Notes: generated from the sequence alone by a model not told the origin. A stretch of DNA of 64,000 nucleotides from Litsea cubeba (GCA_012931725.1 CM022948.1:48289306-48353305), one strand, 5' to 3'. Numbered from the stretch's first letter, positions 12,924 to 25,209 are shown. Numbers and translations: made by a program.

Positions 12924-14959
12924 TTCTCGAAATTGTAACGATATTGCTATCATAAATTTCTTGAAAACTAGATTTTGAGTGAATCGTGAGTCTGTCTTAT
13001 TGTTTAGGCATCTCAATTTAAAGTCACTATTATTTTCTTGTTGGACACAAAAACGGATGAAGAAACTATAAAAGATGGTAACGATATCGTTATCAAAAAA
13101 CAATGTCGGGCACAAAATTCAAGTTCGTATGAGTTGGAATTCAAGTTCTTAAAGATCCCCCCCCCCTAAAAACCATCTATAAATCAACCCATCGGCAGTT
13201 CTAAAATGTTTTTTCTTATGTTTGTTGCTATTCTTAACCTTACTTATGGGATCTATGATATCGTTTGGGTTCATCATTAATGCTGCACTGCTAAAATATT
13301 TTTATGTTTGTTGCACCCATCATGTCTTTGTAATTTTGTACTGTAATGCTCCACCTATTTTTACTAATCTGAAAGCCTAAAATTATGTGTGGGGTACTTG
13401 ATCGATTGGTGCTAACAAAAGAAGATGACAAGTACCATTGACATTCAGATTAGTGATCTCTAATGCTTTGGTTCATGGCATTAAACAGATTGAAGAGCTT
13501 GCTTCGATGATACAAAAGGTCATAACTTAAAAATTGAAATGATGAACCTCAACAATTTCTTTCTTTCCTTTTTTTTTTAATGCATACTATCGTTACATGC
13601 ACTTCCAAAACTCCATCTATTTGGTGATATTAAACTTTCCTATTGATTTTGTTTAATCTTGCACAGTAAGCATCTGGTTCAGTTTACAAGAGCAGGGATT
13701 AAGTATCTAACCTCAGTTACATAGCTCCAATAAAAGAAGAAGAGGAATCCAGATGCTCCATCACCAACACCCTCTCCCTTCTAACACCAACAACCACCCC
13801 ATCATCTACTTATTATAAAAGAGATGAAAGTAATCATGATACATCTACGGTTGTGGTCGTCTTCAGTTCCACAAATGGGAGTTGGCATTTTGCAGAATGA
13901 CACAAATGATGGTGATGATGAAACGGTCTGACCAGCATAAGCAGTCAAGGTTTTAAAATGTATAGCGATGTCATATCACAAGTGGCAGTTCTACATAAAC
14001 ACTCTTAATGGAAGATGAAATGATAAGAGCCCGAATATTTATGTCCGAACTTATTTGGGAGCAGACTCTCAGCAAACAAGGAGAATCCTGCATGCGGAGG
14101 TAGAAAGGGCCAACTAGTTTCAAAGATTCAAGGGAAATTCCAGGCGATTATATGGGCGTTTTAAGACTATATCCAACCACTCTTCCGAGACAGATTTCAT
14201 CATACTTACGGGCCACCAATATAGATCACGACCCACTGTAATTGAATGGGTTATAAAGGTGATGGTACCCCATTTTTAGCTTTGCTGGCAATGCCCGTAA
14301 GTGGCCCACATTACAATGGATCAATGATTGGGACCAACATTTTCCATGGGCCGCATTGGGCCAGGCCAAGGCCCATCTCCCAAATAAGCCGGACTTGGAC
14401 TATTTCAATTTTTTCTGTAATTCTTGTGTTGTTTCTGCAAAGATCTCTCTTGTAATTTTTGGCCACAGCCCATCAAGGCCCTGCCGGCTGCCACGCATTA
14501 GCCCGGCATGTTCGACAACCATAACTGCATAGAGTATCTTAACAAAAACAAAACTGCATAGAGTAATCTTGGCACGATGTAATGGTAGCAAGGTTATATC
14601 ATAATCCAAAACATGATAGCTTCCACCGAAAACTTCTATTCAACAAATCCAAGTTTTGAACAAGATACAAAAAACACAATAAAATTGTTAATTTACTTAG
14701 TAATACAAGAGGCATGAGAGCACACTCCCATGAGTCCAACTAACAGAAATAAATTGAATAATATTACTCTACTTTGCCTGCAAAAGCAAACCCGAACAGC
14801 CGGAAAGAGAGATCACCACAAACGATTGCAACTTCAGCCAGCCATCTTGCACATCAGTAGAAGAAATCAATAGCAAGGAGTGACATTTCAGTCCCTCCAT
14901 TCAATCCAAATGTACTGTACAAAAACTACAACAAATCAAGGGTGAGTCAACAAAGAGGC
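12924..14959. other. Intergenic DNA, no gene recognised
   Basis: AT-rich unique-looking sequence with short open frames only and no domain I can name. A run of C at about 13149-13158 and a low-complexity T run near 13567 are the only local features. The GC-richer part 14240-14510 (GGCCCAC and GGGCC-type words) resembles diverged non-coding repeat DNA. Confidence 0.5.
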
Positions 14960-15629
14960 TAAGAGACTACTTAGGAAGGATAACCGATATCGTAAGGTGT
15001 CCATAATGGATGTGGCTGTTGCATTTGGTGTAAATGTTAGCCACAGTCGGCCAGCAATTCACCATCTTTAGATTGAGATGCAGCATCTGCAGCCTCCTTG
15101 GCTATGCCAATTCGAGCAAATGATTGTTTAAACCCAAAATACATGTAAAAGCTTCAGAACACGTTGACAATAACAAAAGTATATCATGGGCTCATTTGGA
15201 TATGCTTCCACTTCTAACTTTTTATTAATATAGACATTGGCAACAGTGGAGACAACCATATAAGAATTATGGGTCAATGTTATATTTTGTTTCATAGATC
15301 ATATAATAGAGCTTAGCAATTAATGGTTTAATATTAATGATACAAATCTAAAAGGGAAAAAACCCATTAGTGTAATACCTCTGCTCTCTCATGGGGATCG
15401 GCGAGCTTTGGAATGTATTTGAGTGCCTCCGCTTTCTCATCAGCATCGATGCAAGCCTCTACAAAGGGCTTATAACCTGCTTAAATTAAAAATACTACGG
15501 TTACAATTATGAAACCATCTGTTGTACATGATAACAGCAGAAATCTAAACAAAATGACATATGCAAACTTCTCATAAAATATTATATGAAAAAACATGTC
15601 TCCAAAAAAATAAAAAGAGGAAAAAGTTT

Positions 15630-15860
15630 TTTATTTTATTTTTTTTGAATGGATACTTTTATTAAAAAGAATAGCGAGCAGTATAAGAGGACTATACTGA
15701 CAAGCATAACACCCAAAGAACAAGCAGAAAACAAGCACAATAAGAACACCACCAAAACAAAAACAACAAAGGCAGAAGACCAGAGAAAACAACAAAGGCA
15801 AAAGACCAGAGAAAGACAAAAAAGTTGTCTAACTGCCTTAGACATTGATGTCTATTTGAA
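15630..15860 (-). mobile_element. LINE 3'-end fragment in a VPS16-derived intron
   Basis: On the minus strand a T-rich stretch coding a hydrophobic tail ends in TTTTAATAAAAGTATCCATT followed by an A-rich run (15655 down to 15625). This resembles the last codons, AATAAA signal and poly(A) tail of plant L1-type LINEs and is similar in style to the end of the LINE at 29495-30165. Only the end is present; no reverse transcriptase motif is seen. Confidence 0.45.
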
Positions 15861-18671
15861 AAGGACCCTTTTCGTTGTTTTTTGAGAAAGAAGCAGGTCT
15901 TAAAGCTCATTCAATAGAGATTCACATAGACTTTCCCAAACCGTCTAAAGCACTCGAACATATGTTTGAATCATTTTTTCAAGTCAAATAAATCCAAAAA
16001 ACAGAATTGCCAAACAACACCTAAATCCAAACAGCAACCAATTATTTTATTGAAATGGCTGAGCTAGATATATCTTTTATTCTGTTTGGCTAAGAAACCA
16101 TGACTTTAGCAAATGAGTTTTATTCATCCACAAAATCTGCCAGGCTAACAGATTGGAAAGCGCACCAATTGGTGGTCGCTTCTCCTTGGAAAATTTTTCT
16201 AGAGCATCCCAGTCTCTGATTGTAGCCAATGCAAACACTTTAAGCCAGTACCATCTCTTCTAAGGAACCTGTGAAGGGCGCTCGTTATAAAACAATATGT
16301 GAAAATCAGAATACAACAATCAGCCAGGGGAAAAGAGATGTTTCAGTAAAAAGCATATTTGATTACCTTGAAATCATTTTTCACTTTTAATGCAGCTCGG
16401 TGATTGCCCAGAACAATACAAGTGCGAATTGTATCACTGATACTTCAACTAACAAATATGGCTTGTTTTGTGCTCACTTCTAGATCATGTTGGCATCTGC
16501 AGGAACGGCAGAGAGTGAAACACTGAAATGTGAAATATAAGATCGGCAACAAAGACAAATGGAGAAATCAGGAGCTTTAAGGCTACATATACTAAGTTAT
16601 CTGAGAGCAAATGAAAAGTTTCTTAGTAGAAATTCTGGCACTCATCTTCACACAAATACTGGAAAAAGATAATTTAGCTTCAAGTGAGCTTCAGGCCAAT
16701 ATAAAGACAACCACGGGTTTTAATCTTCTAAAGATAGTTTTGATCATATTGGATGAAACCTTAAGCTCGCATATCAATCAGTGGAAAGAGCAAGATTTTT
16801 ATAGGGTATGGATGTTAATGAATAATGCTTTGCTTCTCAATATCTAGTTAAAAAAGAAAAATCACAGCAGTGTCTCTCTTTTTTATCTTTTTCTTTTCTT
16901 CCATTTCCAATTCTCTGCTCAAATTTTATAGACAATAATACTTGTTCTATAATTTAAGGTGTAGGATTAGGACATCTGGTAATAGGTTTACACATTAACT
17001 ATGTCTGCAGAGTCTCCATTGATGTAAGTTCTATGATGGCATATTGTCTGAAATCATAAGATGGATGGGGAAATGATAAACTTTGGAGCCCATTACATGC
17101 TCTGGTACACCCATACAGAAAAACATGTTTTTCTTTTTTGTTTACCTCAATAATTCTGCATGCTCTTCAGCCGCCTTTGACTCAAAAGTGTGTTCTTTGG
17201 TCTCTGCAAAAAGATTCTGAGCCTTCTCAATGAGTTTGATACGTGGGCCAACAATAGGTAATCCCTTACTAGCCATAGGATTCTTTCCCAGTTCCCAGAC
17301 ACTTTCCACAAGAGGAAAGCAACATCCTACAAAGCCAAATGTCCACTAAGACTGAGATAGGATTGTACAACAGAGAATAACAAGTGAGTTTATAACAAAA
17401 TTAATCAAAATAGCGAAGCTGTTTGCGATAGATCTATTGTTTATGAAGCAGCTTTATAAGGCATAAGACCAAAAATGTGTCACAAATAAAAGGAAAAAAG
17501 CATGGCAATTTAGAGAGAGAGAGAGAGAATTTAGTCAAGTTTTCAGGCTTTCACATTGTTGCTCAGGGGTTCAGCAAATTTCTCTATAAAAATGCCTACT
17601 AAAGGAGGCAAATTCATATTTTCAGCAAAAAAAAGGGCAATGAATTCATATGCAAGAACACCCCCTTTGTAAATGGTACATAGAGCAAGCATTCCCAATG
17701 GTTAATATATGATATGGATTAGGTTGGTGTGTCAGTCCTAATGGTCAGAATTTAGAAAAGATCATTGATCTTAAGGAAAACACTCATACACACATGCACA
17801 AGCACACTCATGCACAACACTCATACATGCACTTAAAACTCGCGCACACTAGAAAGACCAAGGAAAACCATTGATCTTAAGAGGAGGGAGAGGGAACACC
17901 AAGGAGTGTGCTTTAAAAAACCTACTTGAAGCTGGCCAGTTGACAGAAAGAAGTCCTTCAGGAATTCATGCTTATAACACCTACAAGCAGATCAAAATAA
18001 TAAATACAATATAACTGAAAAAAAAATCCTTGAATACTTGATTTCACAATTGGGTTTTAAAAAGTAGAAAAAGTTAGAAAGAAATCAATCTTAAATGTGA
18101 CTCAAAGTATGCAGTAGAGAACATAATACCATGCAAATGTTATGAATAGGTCGAGGGCCAGAGGCCTTGCTTGTATCATTCCAAAGAACTCCAGAGGAGG
18201 CTTCTGCAAGTGAAAACCACCCAACAAATAGACACTGATGTATAAAATTTGAAACATGTAAAATTCATTTATGCAGTATTCTGATCCACAGACACATGGG
18301 GCAAATTTTGATTCACTCTGTAGTAACAAGACAATATAAATGTGACAAGATAAATAAATGCAATATCAAATTTTGTTGAAAGCAATACCTTCTGCCAGAT
18401 ATGAAAGAGTACAAGATAAACAAGGTCAATATCACCACTTTCAGTTGCCTTCACCAATGCTGTGTCTTGCTCTCCTATGCTTAGTAAGAGGGGGACCTAA
18501 GTTCAAAAGACAGAACTTAACTACCTTTTGGCAATACTTCTTTCAACAACTTTAATAATTATCTAGTAGGCAATGCCTTGATAACAATTAGTTAGTCAAG
18601 AAAATGATAAATATGGATGTCAAATGACATTCTACAAATATGACAATTCACAACCTATATGGAACGATCCA

Positions 18672-18782
18672 AAGGTCCCCAGCTATAGCCCAACTGGTTA
18701 GGGACGTGGGTGTAAGTGTGTGAGCTCAAGTTCTTCATTAGGCCACCAAAAAAGAAAGGGGAAAAAGGATTAAAAAAGAACA
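18672..18782 (+). mobile_element. tRNA-derived SINE-like element
   Basis: TAGCCCAACTGGTTAGGG (about 18686-18703) resembles an RNA polymerase III box A and GAGCTCAAGTTC (about 18722-18733) a box B, at normal spacing, followed by an A/G-rich tail. It lies between exons 1 and 2 of the chimeric gene, ending at the exon 1 donor. Identified by box pattern only. Confidence 0.55.
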
Positions 18783-19462
18783 TGTTTTGATAAATTTGGT
18801 TCATAGTCAACAAGCATTGCAGCTAACTTCCGCCGGCCAAAGCTATCTGCATGAGCAACAACTGCTGCATATGAAATACCTTTGCATAATTTTGAACGGA
18901 ACCTGTGCTTGTTGAGCTCCGTCGACAGTTCGTTTTGCTTCGCATCCGCTTCTTCGATGAGCCGCTCCAATTTCTTTTCCAGCTGCCAAAACGGACACAA
19001 ACCCAACCACTTCCCCACCATGAGCTTCTCAAATCCATTCCTCAGAGCAGCAAAAACTCCCATTAGAAAAACCACCAGCCAAAATCTCCCCTCCGCACCC
19101 TGGTTCCCCGTGGAGTCACCAGAAACTTTCTCTTCATACCTAAATTCTCTGGAAACGACATCATCCAGCTCTACTCGTATGCTCTCCCCGCTGGTTTCTT
19201 CCGTAAAGCCCTGGCTTTCCGGTGAATTGAGATCGGAGACCCAATCCTGGCCGGGGAAAGCGGATTCCATGGCGGAACTGGTGTTTTCAGGCGGCAATGC
19301 GCGGGAGACGAGCGGCTGAAGGTGGCGGTGGGAGAGGGGTTTGGAGGAGGAGATGGAAAGAGATCGGGAGGGATTGCATCTACGGGTGAGGGGAGCGAAA
19401 AGGAGACACTTTGATGGAAGAGAGGAAGGTCTGTAGAGGAGCGACGCTTGCAGAGCAGACAT
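18782..19462 (-). CDS. Open first exon of the FTSH11-VPS16 chimera (227 codons)
   Basis: Starts MSALQASLLYRPS, the typical FTSH11 start, with an S/R-rich chloroplast transit-like segment (about residues 1-55), an acidic linker, a hydrophobic segment FWLVVFLMGVFAAL (about 128-141) and WLGLCPFWQLEKKLERLIEEAD, as in the pre-AAA region of this inner-envelope protease. At TELNKH the sequence switches without a stop to VPS16 (SKLCKGISYAAVVAHADSFGRR). It lacks the AAA ATPase and zinc protease domains. It ends at a usable donor (CAT|GTTC). If translated it could send a VPS16 fragment to the chloroplast; that is inference. It may equally be silent. Confidence 0.75.
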
Positions 19463-20703
19463 GGAGAAGAAGAAGAAGAATTAGGGTTTTGGATCCGTTT
19501 GAAGAGGAGAAGATGGATATTAATGGAGGAGAGGTTTTAGGAGCAGGTGTGTATGTAGGAAACGTAGGAAGAGGGAAAGATATAGCAAGAAAGGAGGAGA
19601 AAGAGAGAAAATAAGGTTTGATATAAAAACTGATGTCGTTCGATACAGGGAGGGGTAAAATTATCCAAAATTAACGTACGAACACCAAAATATGCATTTG
19701 AACGTATTTGTAGTTAAATTCGTATAATACAAGTATACGAACACTTTTTTTTGTAAAAATCCCTTTTTTTATTATCATTTTTATTTATTAATTTAACCAA
19801 ATAAATATATCAGTCCAATTATGAAATTCAAGTCTTCTTTATTTCCAAACTCACAATTTACGGGGGCCACTTTTTTTTTTATACCGACACACGAAGAGCC
19901 TTTTTGATACCAGAGCGGGGGCCACTTTCATTGGTTGTATTCTATAAATTTTTTCTCCTTATTTTCCTTTCAATATTCAGTAAGATTAATCTGTGGGGGC
20001 CATTATGGACATTTTTCTCCATGTTTTTCTTTGGATATTTGGTAGGATTCTGTGGGACCCATTCTGGAAGCCAATTAATTCCAAAATCCACATTTAATTC
20101 TGAAATGACACTCAATTTATGGCTAAGAATAAATATAATCAAATCAATGTCCTAAAATCTTTACTATTTACTTGATCTTTTCCTAAATATTTCCAGCTAC
20201 CTAAAATTTCTCTAATGAGTTTCCATCTTTATTATGAATTATATATTAACATTTATTTATAAATTATTTATAAATATTTCTAATTAAAAATCTTAATTAT
20301 TTTTTAATTATATAATAAAAAACAGTAGGTGACTCCCTGGGATAGGGACACGTGGCATTTAATATAGTGTTTTTTGAATGCCACGTTGATGTATTCAATA
20401 GTCTCAGGTCTCCTTCCTCTCAAGAAATTCCATTCAAACAAAACTTTTCTCTTATTTGAAATTTGAATTTTTTTTTATAAGATGAAATGTAACAGATGTG
20501 AGAGAGATTCTAGGGAACGTTCATTGATTCAAATTCTCAACTTTCAAAATCTCTATCAATAAATAGCCATCTCCATCACCGAACCAATCTCACATATCCC
20601 ATCTCCAAAAGAGAAAATCCACCCAATTCGAACTCAAGTTCAGTTCAAAGGATCCAAAGGGACCTTCATGAAATTACTGAAACTATATAAGGGAAATATT
20701 CAA
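19463..20703. other. Upstream region of the chimeric gene; AT-rich, no other gene
   Basis: GA-rich sequence with short open frames directly upstream of the chimera's ATG, then AT-rich DNA. A G-box-like word GACACGTGGC occurs near 20347. No TATA box could be assigned with confidence for the minus-strand gene and no coding domain was seen. Confidence 0.45.
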
Positions 20704-20825
20704 GTGCATTTATCCCTCACCATAGGGTAAGGGACACTCCCCTTTTTGGGAAGTTTCAAGTACAAAAGTGACTTTTCAAGTATTTGAAACTTTCCAAAAA
20801 GGCATAGGGTGAGGGATAGATGCAT
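20704..20825. repeat. Small foldback element (MITE-like)
   Basis: TGCATTTATCCCTCACC at 20705-20721 is the near-exact reverse complement of GGTGAGGGATAGATGCA at 20808-20824. Inside, CCTTTTTGGGAAGTTTCAAG (from about 20741) pairs with a matching block ending near 20802. The whole unit of about 122 bases can fold into one imperfect hairpin. No open frame. Target duplication not established. Confidence 0.65.
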
Positions 20826-21990
20826 AGGAATACTCCCCATTATATAAATAGTATTTCTTTTTTTAATTACTGTCATATTTATGTTGATTTGTTTTCTCCT
20901 ATTTAACATTGTTGTTATGTTATTTCTTTTCTTGCATATTTTCTACTTGGTTGGGTTTGGTTTATTTTGTTTGGAAACACTTGTAAGCTTGTGGGTACTT
21001 CAGGTTAGTACCAGAAAAACCTCCCTATGTATGTCATGATTTGTAATGCTTCACTGCTTTTACTTCTATGTACAGTTTTTTTTTCCTCTGTGATTTAAAC
21101 AACCAATATATAATATGTTCAATAATGTCTGTTATTTGCTTCTCTTTTCTTCCTGTAGAAAGTTTACATGTATTTCAGAGGTGCCAAGAATTGAGGTCTG
21201 ATGGTGTGATATGTCTTCTCATATTATGTTTGTTCTTTGCTTCTCTTTTGCACAGTAATATAGATTCTATAATTAATATAGATTACGTTATATAGGTTCT
21301 GTAATATAGATTGTTTATACATTATTTGATCATTATTAACAGGTGAGGAAAGTCTCAAGAGAGCAGGTGAAGTTGTTGCGGGATGCAGTAAATGATGTGA
21401 GTGCAATAAAATGTAACTTGAAAGCCCAATCCGGCCTAGATTAGAGTTGGAAAGGGCCTGCACTGATCCAAGGTGGGCCCCATAGGTTGGGCTGCATATG
21501 TTGTATCTCATAGGAAAATGTGCCTTTATTCTAAAAATGGGTTTATATATTTATAGAGTTGAAGCAACTCTTCCGAAATGGGTCATATCTACTCATGAAT
21601 GACCCAAAGGGCACATCCCATCCAAAGGACACTAAACAATTTAAAATTTTCAAAAGACACAAAAAATTGACATATTTTGAGAAGGCCCACTCAAGCGCTT
21701 CTTTACATTTTTAAAATTAAGTTGGTTTCTAGAAAATACCCAACAATCTGAGACTATTTTCTAAAAAAACATTTAACAATAATAATAATAACAAAATAAT
21801 GAAAAGCAGTATAATTCATTGGTGGATTATTCTTAAACCTAGAGTTTGAATAAGAGCAGTAAACTTTAGCACGTTTCTGCAGGCCTTTTTTCTGTGAAAA
21901 TGAAAAGGTAAGACCTCTCTATACTCCATGCGGTTCTTTTTTGTTGTTTAATGCAAATAGACTCTTTGTAGAAAGTTTCTATTTTTCTAG
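20826..21990. other. Intergenic DNA, no gene recognised
   Basis: AT-rich with T-rich blocks. A short stretch at about 21344-21395 reads VRKVSREQVKLLRDAVNDV after an AG acceptor-like site, but it is too short to name and has no partner exon that I can see. Small AAT repeats occur near 21778-21790. Confidence 0.4.
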
Positions 21991-24470
21991 GACGTTTTCT
22001 ATGTGAGATAAGAAAATGAGTCCGAGCCCCTCTATAACTCCCCAAAATCCCGGCGACTCGAATCTCGGGACGCTACGGGAAAGTACCCAAGAGAAGCGGA
22101 AAACTCAATAAGAAGTATAAGTATGAATCTCATAAAAGCAAGTAAATGGGCAATTCCCTACAATTCTATTTCACTTTAAGGATTACAAGGTACTTTCCAA
22201 AATTAAACTAAGTACAATCCTAGGTCAACACGGCCAGCTACAAATAAAGGGAAGAATAAGAAATCTATATGATAGATATCTCTCGATGCACCAACCGCAT
22301 CACTCTCCAAATCCTGTAATAATGAATCAACCGCAAAGCAAACCATCAAGCAAGGAAATGGGGAGAGGTACCTAAAAGCACCAAGGATTGGGTCAGGCTC
22401 GATGAACCAAGCAAATAGGCATGTTTAGATGGCAATATATTGTATTAACAGATAGGGAAGAAGACAATACCTGATCCCAACTGTACCCGCATGATTAGTA
22501 CCTCGATAATAAATATAGAATATCAAAGTACAATAGAAACGGTGTGTAGTGTAGTGTATGAACAATAATCGAGATAGGAATATAACATATGTTTGATACA
22601 GCATATTAAGTAAATAAGAGAAGCCATCATCATCAATATATCATCTAAATCATACAAGTGCATAATTCTCACCATTAACGGAGATAACCTGAGGAAGTAG
22701 TCTCACCATGTCCATGTCCATCGTATCTCGGTCCAACGATATCAACGTTGATCGTTAAAAGCACTAAGCAACAGTATCCATAATACATTATAATCATACA
22801 TCCCATACACATCCATAGGAGCACATAAAGGTATGTCCACAATTTAAGTACAAGGGATATGGGGGCTCGAAGCCATCCCATCTTCGTCGTCCCAACAACT
22901 GTCGATGGACATCAACCATAGGGGTCACGTCACAGCCACCCATCTCTGTCGTCTCATCGAATAGGAGCATACAAGAGTCCATCTCATCCATCAATATTCA
23001 CATCCATAGTCACAGCCAAGTCCCAGCAATTGGTCTTACATGATATCTCAACATCAATATCCATCCACACATAGCCCGTTCGAGTGTCGGTGGTCTCAGT
23101 ACCCCAAAGGTACCTGCTGTACTCAGTCACATCTAAATAACAATATACATGCTGATACCAGAATTCGTCGGCTGTCCGGCCGTACATCCACAATCTTTCA
23201 GCCCACCAGGTGGGAGTACTCTGAATCGGATCGCCTTGTTGTCCTTAATATGAGATAATATTTGTCAAGGGTATGAGTCACGGAGTTCGGTTATATCTAA
23301 TCCATCCTCATGATTCCTAACAGTTAATAATGCATACCCGTGTATACTCTGCTTCTCTATATGCTTAATTAAGAATATCCCATTATACATCCCTCCATCA
23401 GTATCTACCGTTAAGTTCCCAATATTACAGGTCAGAACTTCAAGTGCAATGCCCTGACATATCATCCTATATGGACTGTGATCATGGATCGGAGTCTGAG
23501 TGCGATGCCCTGATTTATAATCCATCCCAAGGCCTACATCCAAGGTTCGGACCTACCAGCCAGCTTTAGTATTCGTTCTCAATAATATAAGTACCATATG
23601 TCTTAATACACCACAATCGTTGCCCCTTTCTTCAGGTCCAGGGTCCCACTTCACCTAAGACGGTGATCGCGAAGTCCCAGATGCTTATTAAGTATCTTTG
23701 GTGCTCCTGTACGTGTATAGCATCAAAGGACGTCCGTTACCACCGAATTAGGTTCCATTTTACAACCCGAGACCCTAGTTAGGTGGTTACACGAGTCGAG
23801 GTTAAGCCTAGCCCTTGACTCGTGTCTAGCGTATCCCAAATAGTCTAAATGGAAGGTCAACCAAGTCCACACATGATGGAATTATAAAATAAACCAAGTC
23901 TAAGAGGTGATTGTCTGCAGTGTACCAAGTTGACATCATGGGTCCTCGGGTTGACCAGATACACTGCAAAAGGGGACAGAACTAGGAAGCAAAATTCATA
24001 GTCTGCAGTGTTCCCGGTCGACATCATGGTCCTCTGGTCGACCTGGTACACTGTGGACATTTTCCCAAAAACCTGGCAGATGAGGGAATCCACAGTGTGG
24101 CCGGTCACAGCCCGGTCGATCGGGTACATTGGGTTCTAACCCTGAGAGGAATTTCTTGCTCCCAGTTAGGGGGAAGTCCGCAGTGTGCCCAATTGACATC
24201 CTGGGTGACCAGCTCGACCAAGTACACATGAAATCTTGATTTTCATGATTTTGTCATCTTTCATTTTCCATCAAAACTTAATCAACTTCCTACCAGATCT
24301 ACTCCCATTCATTTCCATACATCAAATACGCTTCCCACATCACAACTCCATCACAAATGGGCCATTGATCTTCCAAATGAAGACTCCCATCCATCAATGG
24401 CCAAATACACATAAGAAAGGCTTAGAATAACAATCACATACACTCATAGCATTGAACCCCTTTAGAAGAT
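21991..24470. other. Probable LTR-retrotransposon remnant, non-coding
   Basis: A moderately GC-rich block unlike the flanks, without a long open frame and with no reverse transcriptase, integrase or gag motif. Sequence style (CTCCCCAAAATCCCGGCGACTC near 22037, many short GGTAC and GTCGAC words) resembles long plant Gypsy LTRs. No matching second LTR or primer site belongs to it in the window. The assignment is tentative. Confidence 0.35.
23905..24228 (+). repeat. Tandem array of GCAGTGT..GACATC..GTACA units
   Basis: Four diverged units with starts near 23913, 24001, 24090 and 24179, about 88 bases apart. Each runs from a TCYRCAGTGT box through a GACATCvTGGG-type box (third unit changed) to a ligated GTCGACC / GGTACACTG box; unit ends carry the partial reverse complement of unit starts, so each unit can fold back. 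Probably part of an LTR. Confidence 0.6.
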
Positions 24471-25175
24471 TTCTTCTTCCCAACAGATTTAGGGAATTTG
24501 GTCGAAGTGCCTTCGTGGTAGATATCTATTCTAGCAATATTTGGATCAACACAATAAAATAGTGCAGCCCCTCTGATACCAATTGAAAGTTACTTGAATG
24601 TAATGAGTAAGCTAGTCTAATAAACCAGTGCAGCGAATGTAACCAAATAAACAAAATAGAACTAGCAATAACTATCTACCAAACAATCACCACAAGAAGG
24701 CAGACACGGATTTAAAATGGAAATCCTTTTTGAGAGAAAAACCACGACCAGAAAAACCAATCACTATTGAATGGTTACAAGATATAATCACAATTCCTTT
24801 ATCCTAGTCAGTACGTCGACCTAAGAACTGTAGTTGTTCTTGCACAACTTTTCCTGTCGCCACGACTACCCCGCCATGCACCGCTCCCTGTACTTGATCC
24901 TCCTTCAATCACTTTGAGAACCAAGATGAACAAACCTTCTACAAAGAAGTAGAAGCACTTAACCTTCTAAAGCATAAAGCTTCTGCCCAATATCTTAATT
25001 GATTCCTCTAGAGAAAAACTCTCTCTCTCTCTAAGACCTCTTTTGCTAAGAATAATGAGAGAGGTGGTGTGTCTATTTAGGTTGAGAGAATCACCCAATA
25101 TATAGCTCCAAATTCTTGCATAAGACTCCTAATAATAATCCACTAAGAATATCAATTTGTCTCAATCTCTAACTT
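24450..25175 (-). mobile_element. Copia remnant: LTR, primer site and a scrap of gag
   Basis: On the minus strand a sequence ending CTTTCA at 24586 is followed by TGGTATCAGAGG (24583-24572), the primer site for initiator tRNA-Met. Same junction style as the SIRE element at 40980. About 60 bases inside lies a short frame reading KKKSSKGVQCYEC, like a Copia gag zinc knuckle, so most of gag is deleted. The outer LTR end near 25175 is a guess from a TTAGAGATTGAG start. Right part 24586-25175 is the LTR. Confidence 0.5.
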
Positions 25176-25209
25176 AGAGTCCAGACCCAACTGGGCAAGC
25201 CCGTCCATG

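Larger units (their letters stand above)
14960..19462 (-). pseudogene. Chimeric FTSH11 N-terminus / VPS16 C-terminus gene, decayed 3' half
   Basis: A spliced minus-strand gene. Exons, all inferred from homology and GT-AG borders: 19462-18782, 18496-18389, 18203-18130, 17980-17926, 17326-17146, 16496-16367, 16268-16166, 15476-15379, about 15123-14960. Exon 1 begins as FTSH11 and continues into VPS16; all later exons follow the Vps16 C-terminal domain in order (VPLLLSIG, LVYLVLFHIWQK, PPLEFFGMIQ, HEFLKDFFLSTGQLQ, TKEHTFESKAAEEH, TIRTCIVLGNHRAA, WYWLKVFALATIRDW, PFVEACIDADEKAEALKYIP, AKEAADAASQSKDGELL). Frame is kept for about 306 codons through exon 4. Exon 5 then has a lost base after FLLWK, exon 6 a TGA, exon 7 a TAG, the exon 9 acceptor reads AA instead of AG, and exon 9 has another lost base. 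VPS16 acts in the HOPS/CORVET vacuolar tethering complexes; this copy cannot make that product. Confidence 0.82.

Noticed and set aside
15631..15910. Hydrophobic open frames in several frames near 15.7 kb
   Set aside because: They lie in a T-rich LINE tail; membrane-like sequence comes from TTT and CTT codons.
21344..21400. Possible exon reading QVKLLRDAVNDV
   Set aside because: Too short to assign, and no adjoining exon with matching phase was found.
22675..23543. Several short minus-strand open frames
   Set aside because: No recognisable domain, overlapping frames and repeat-like composition.
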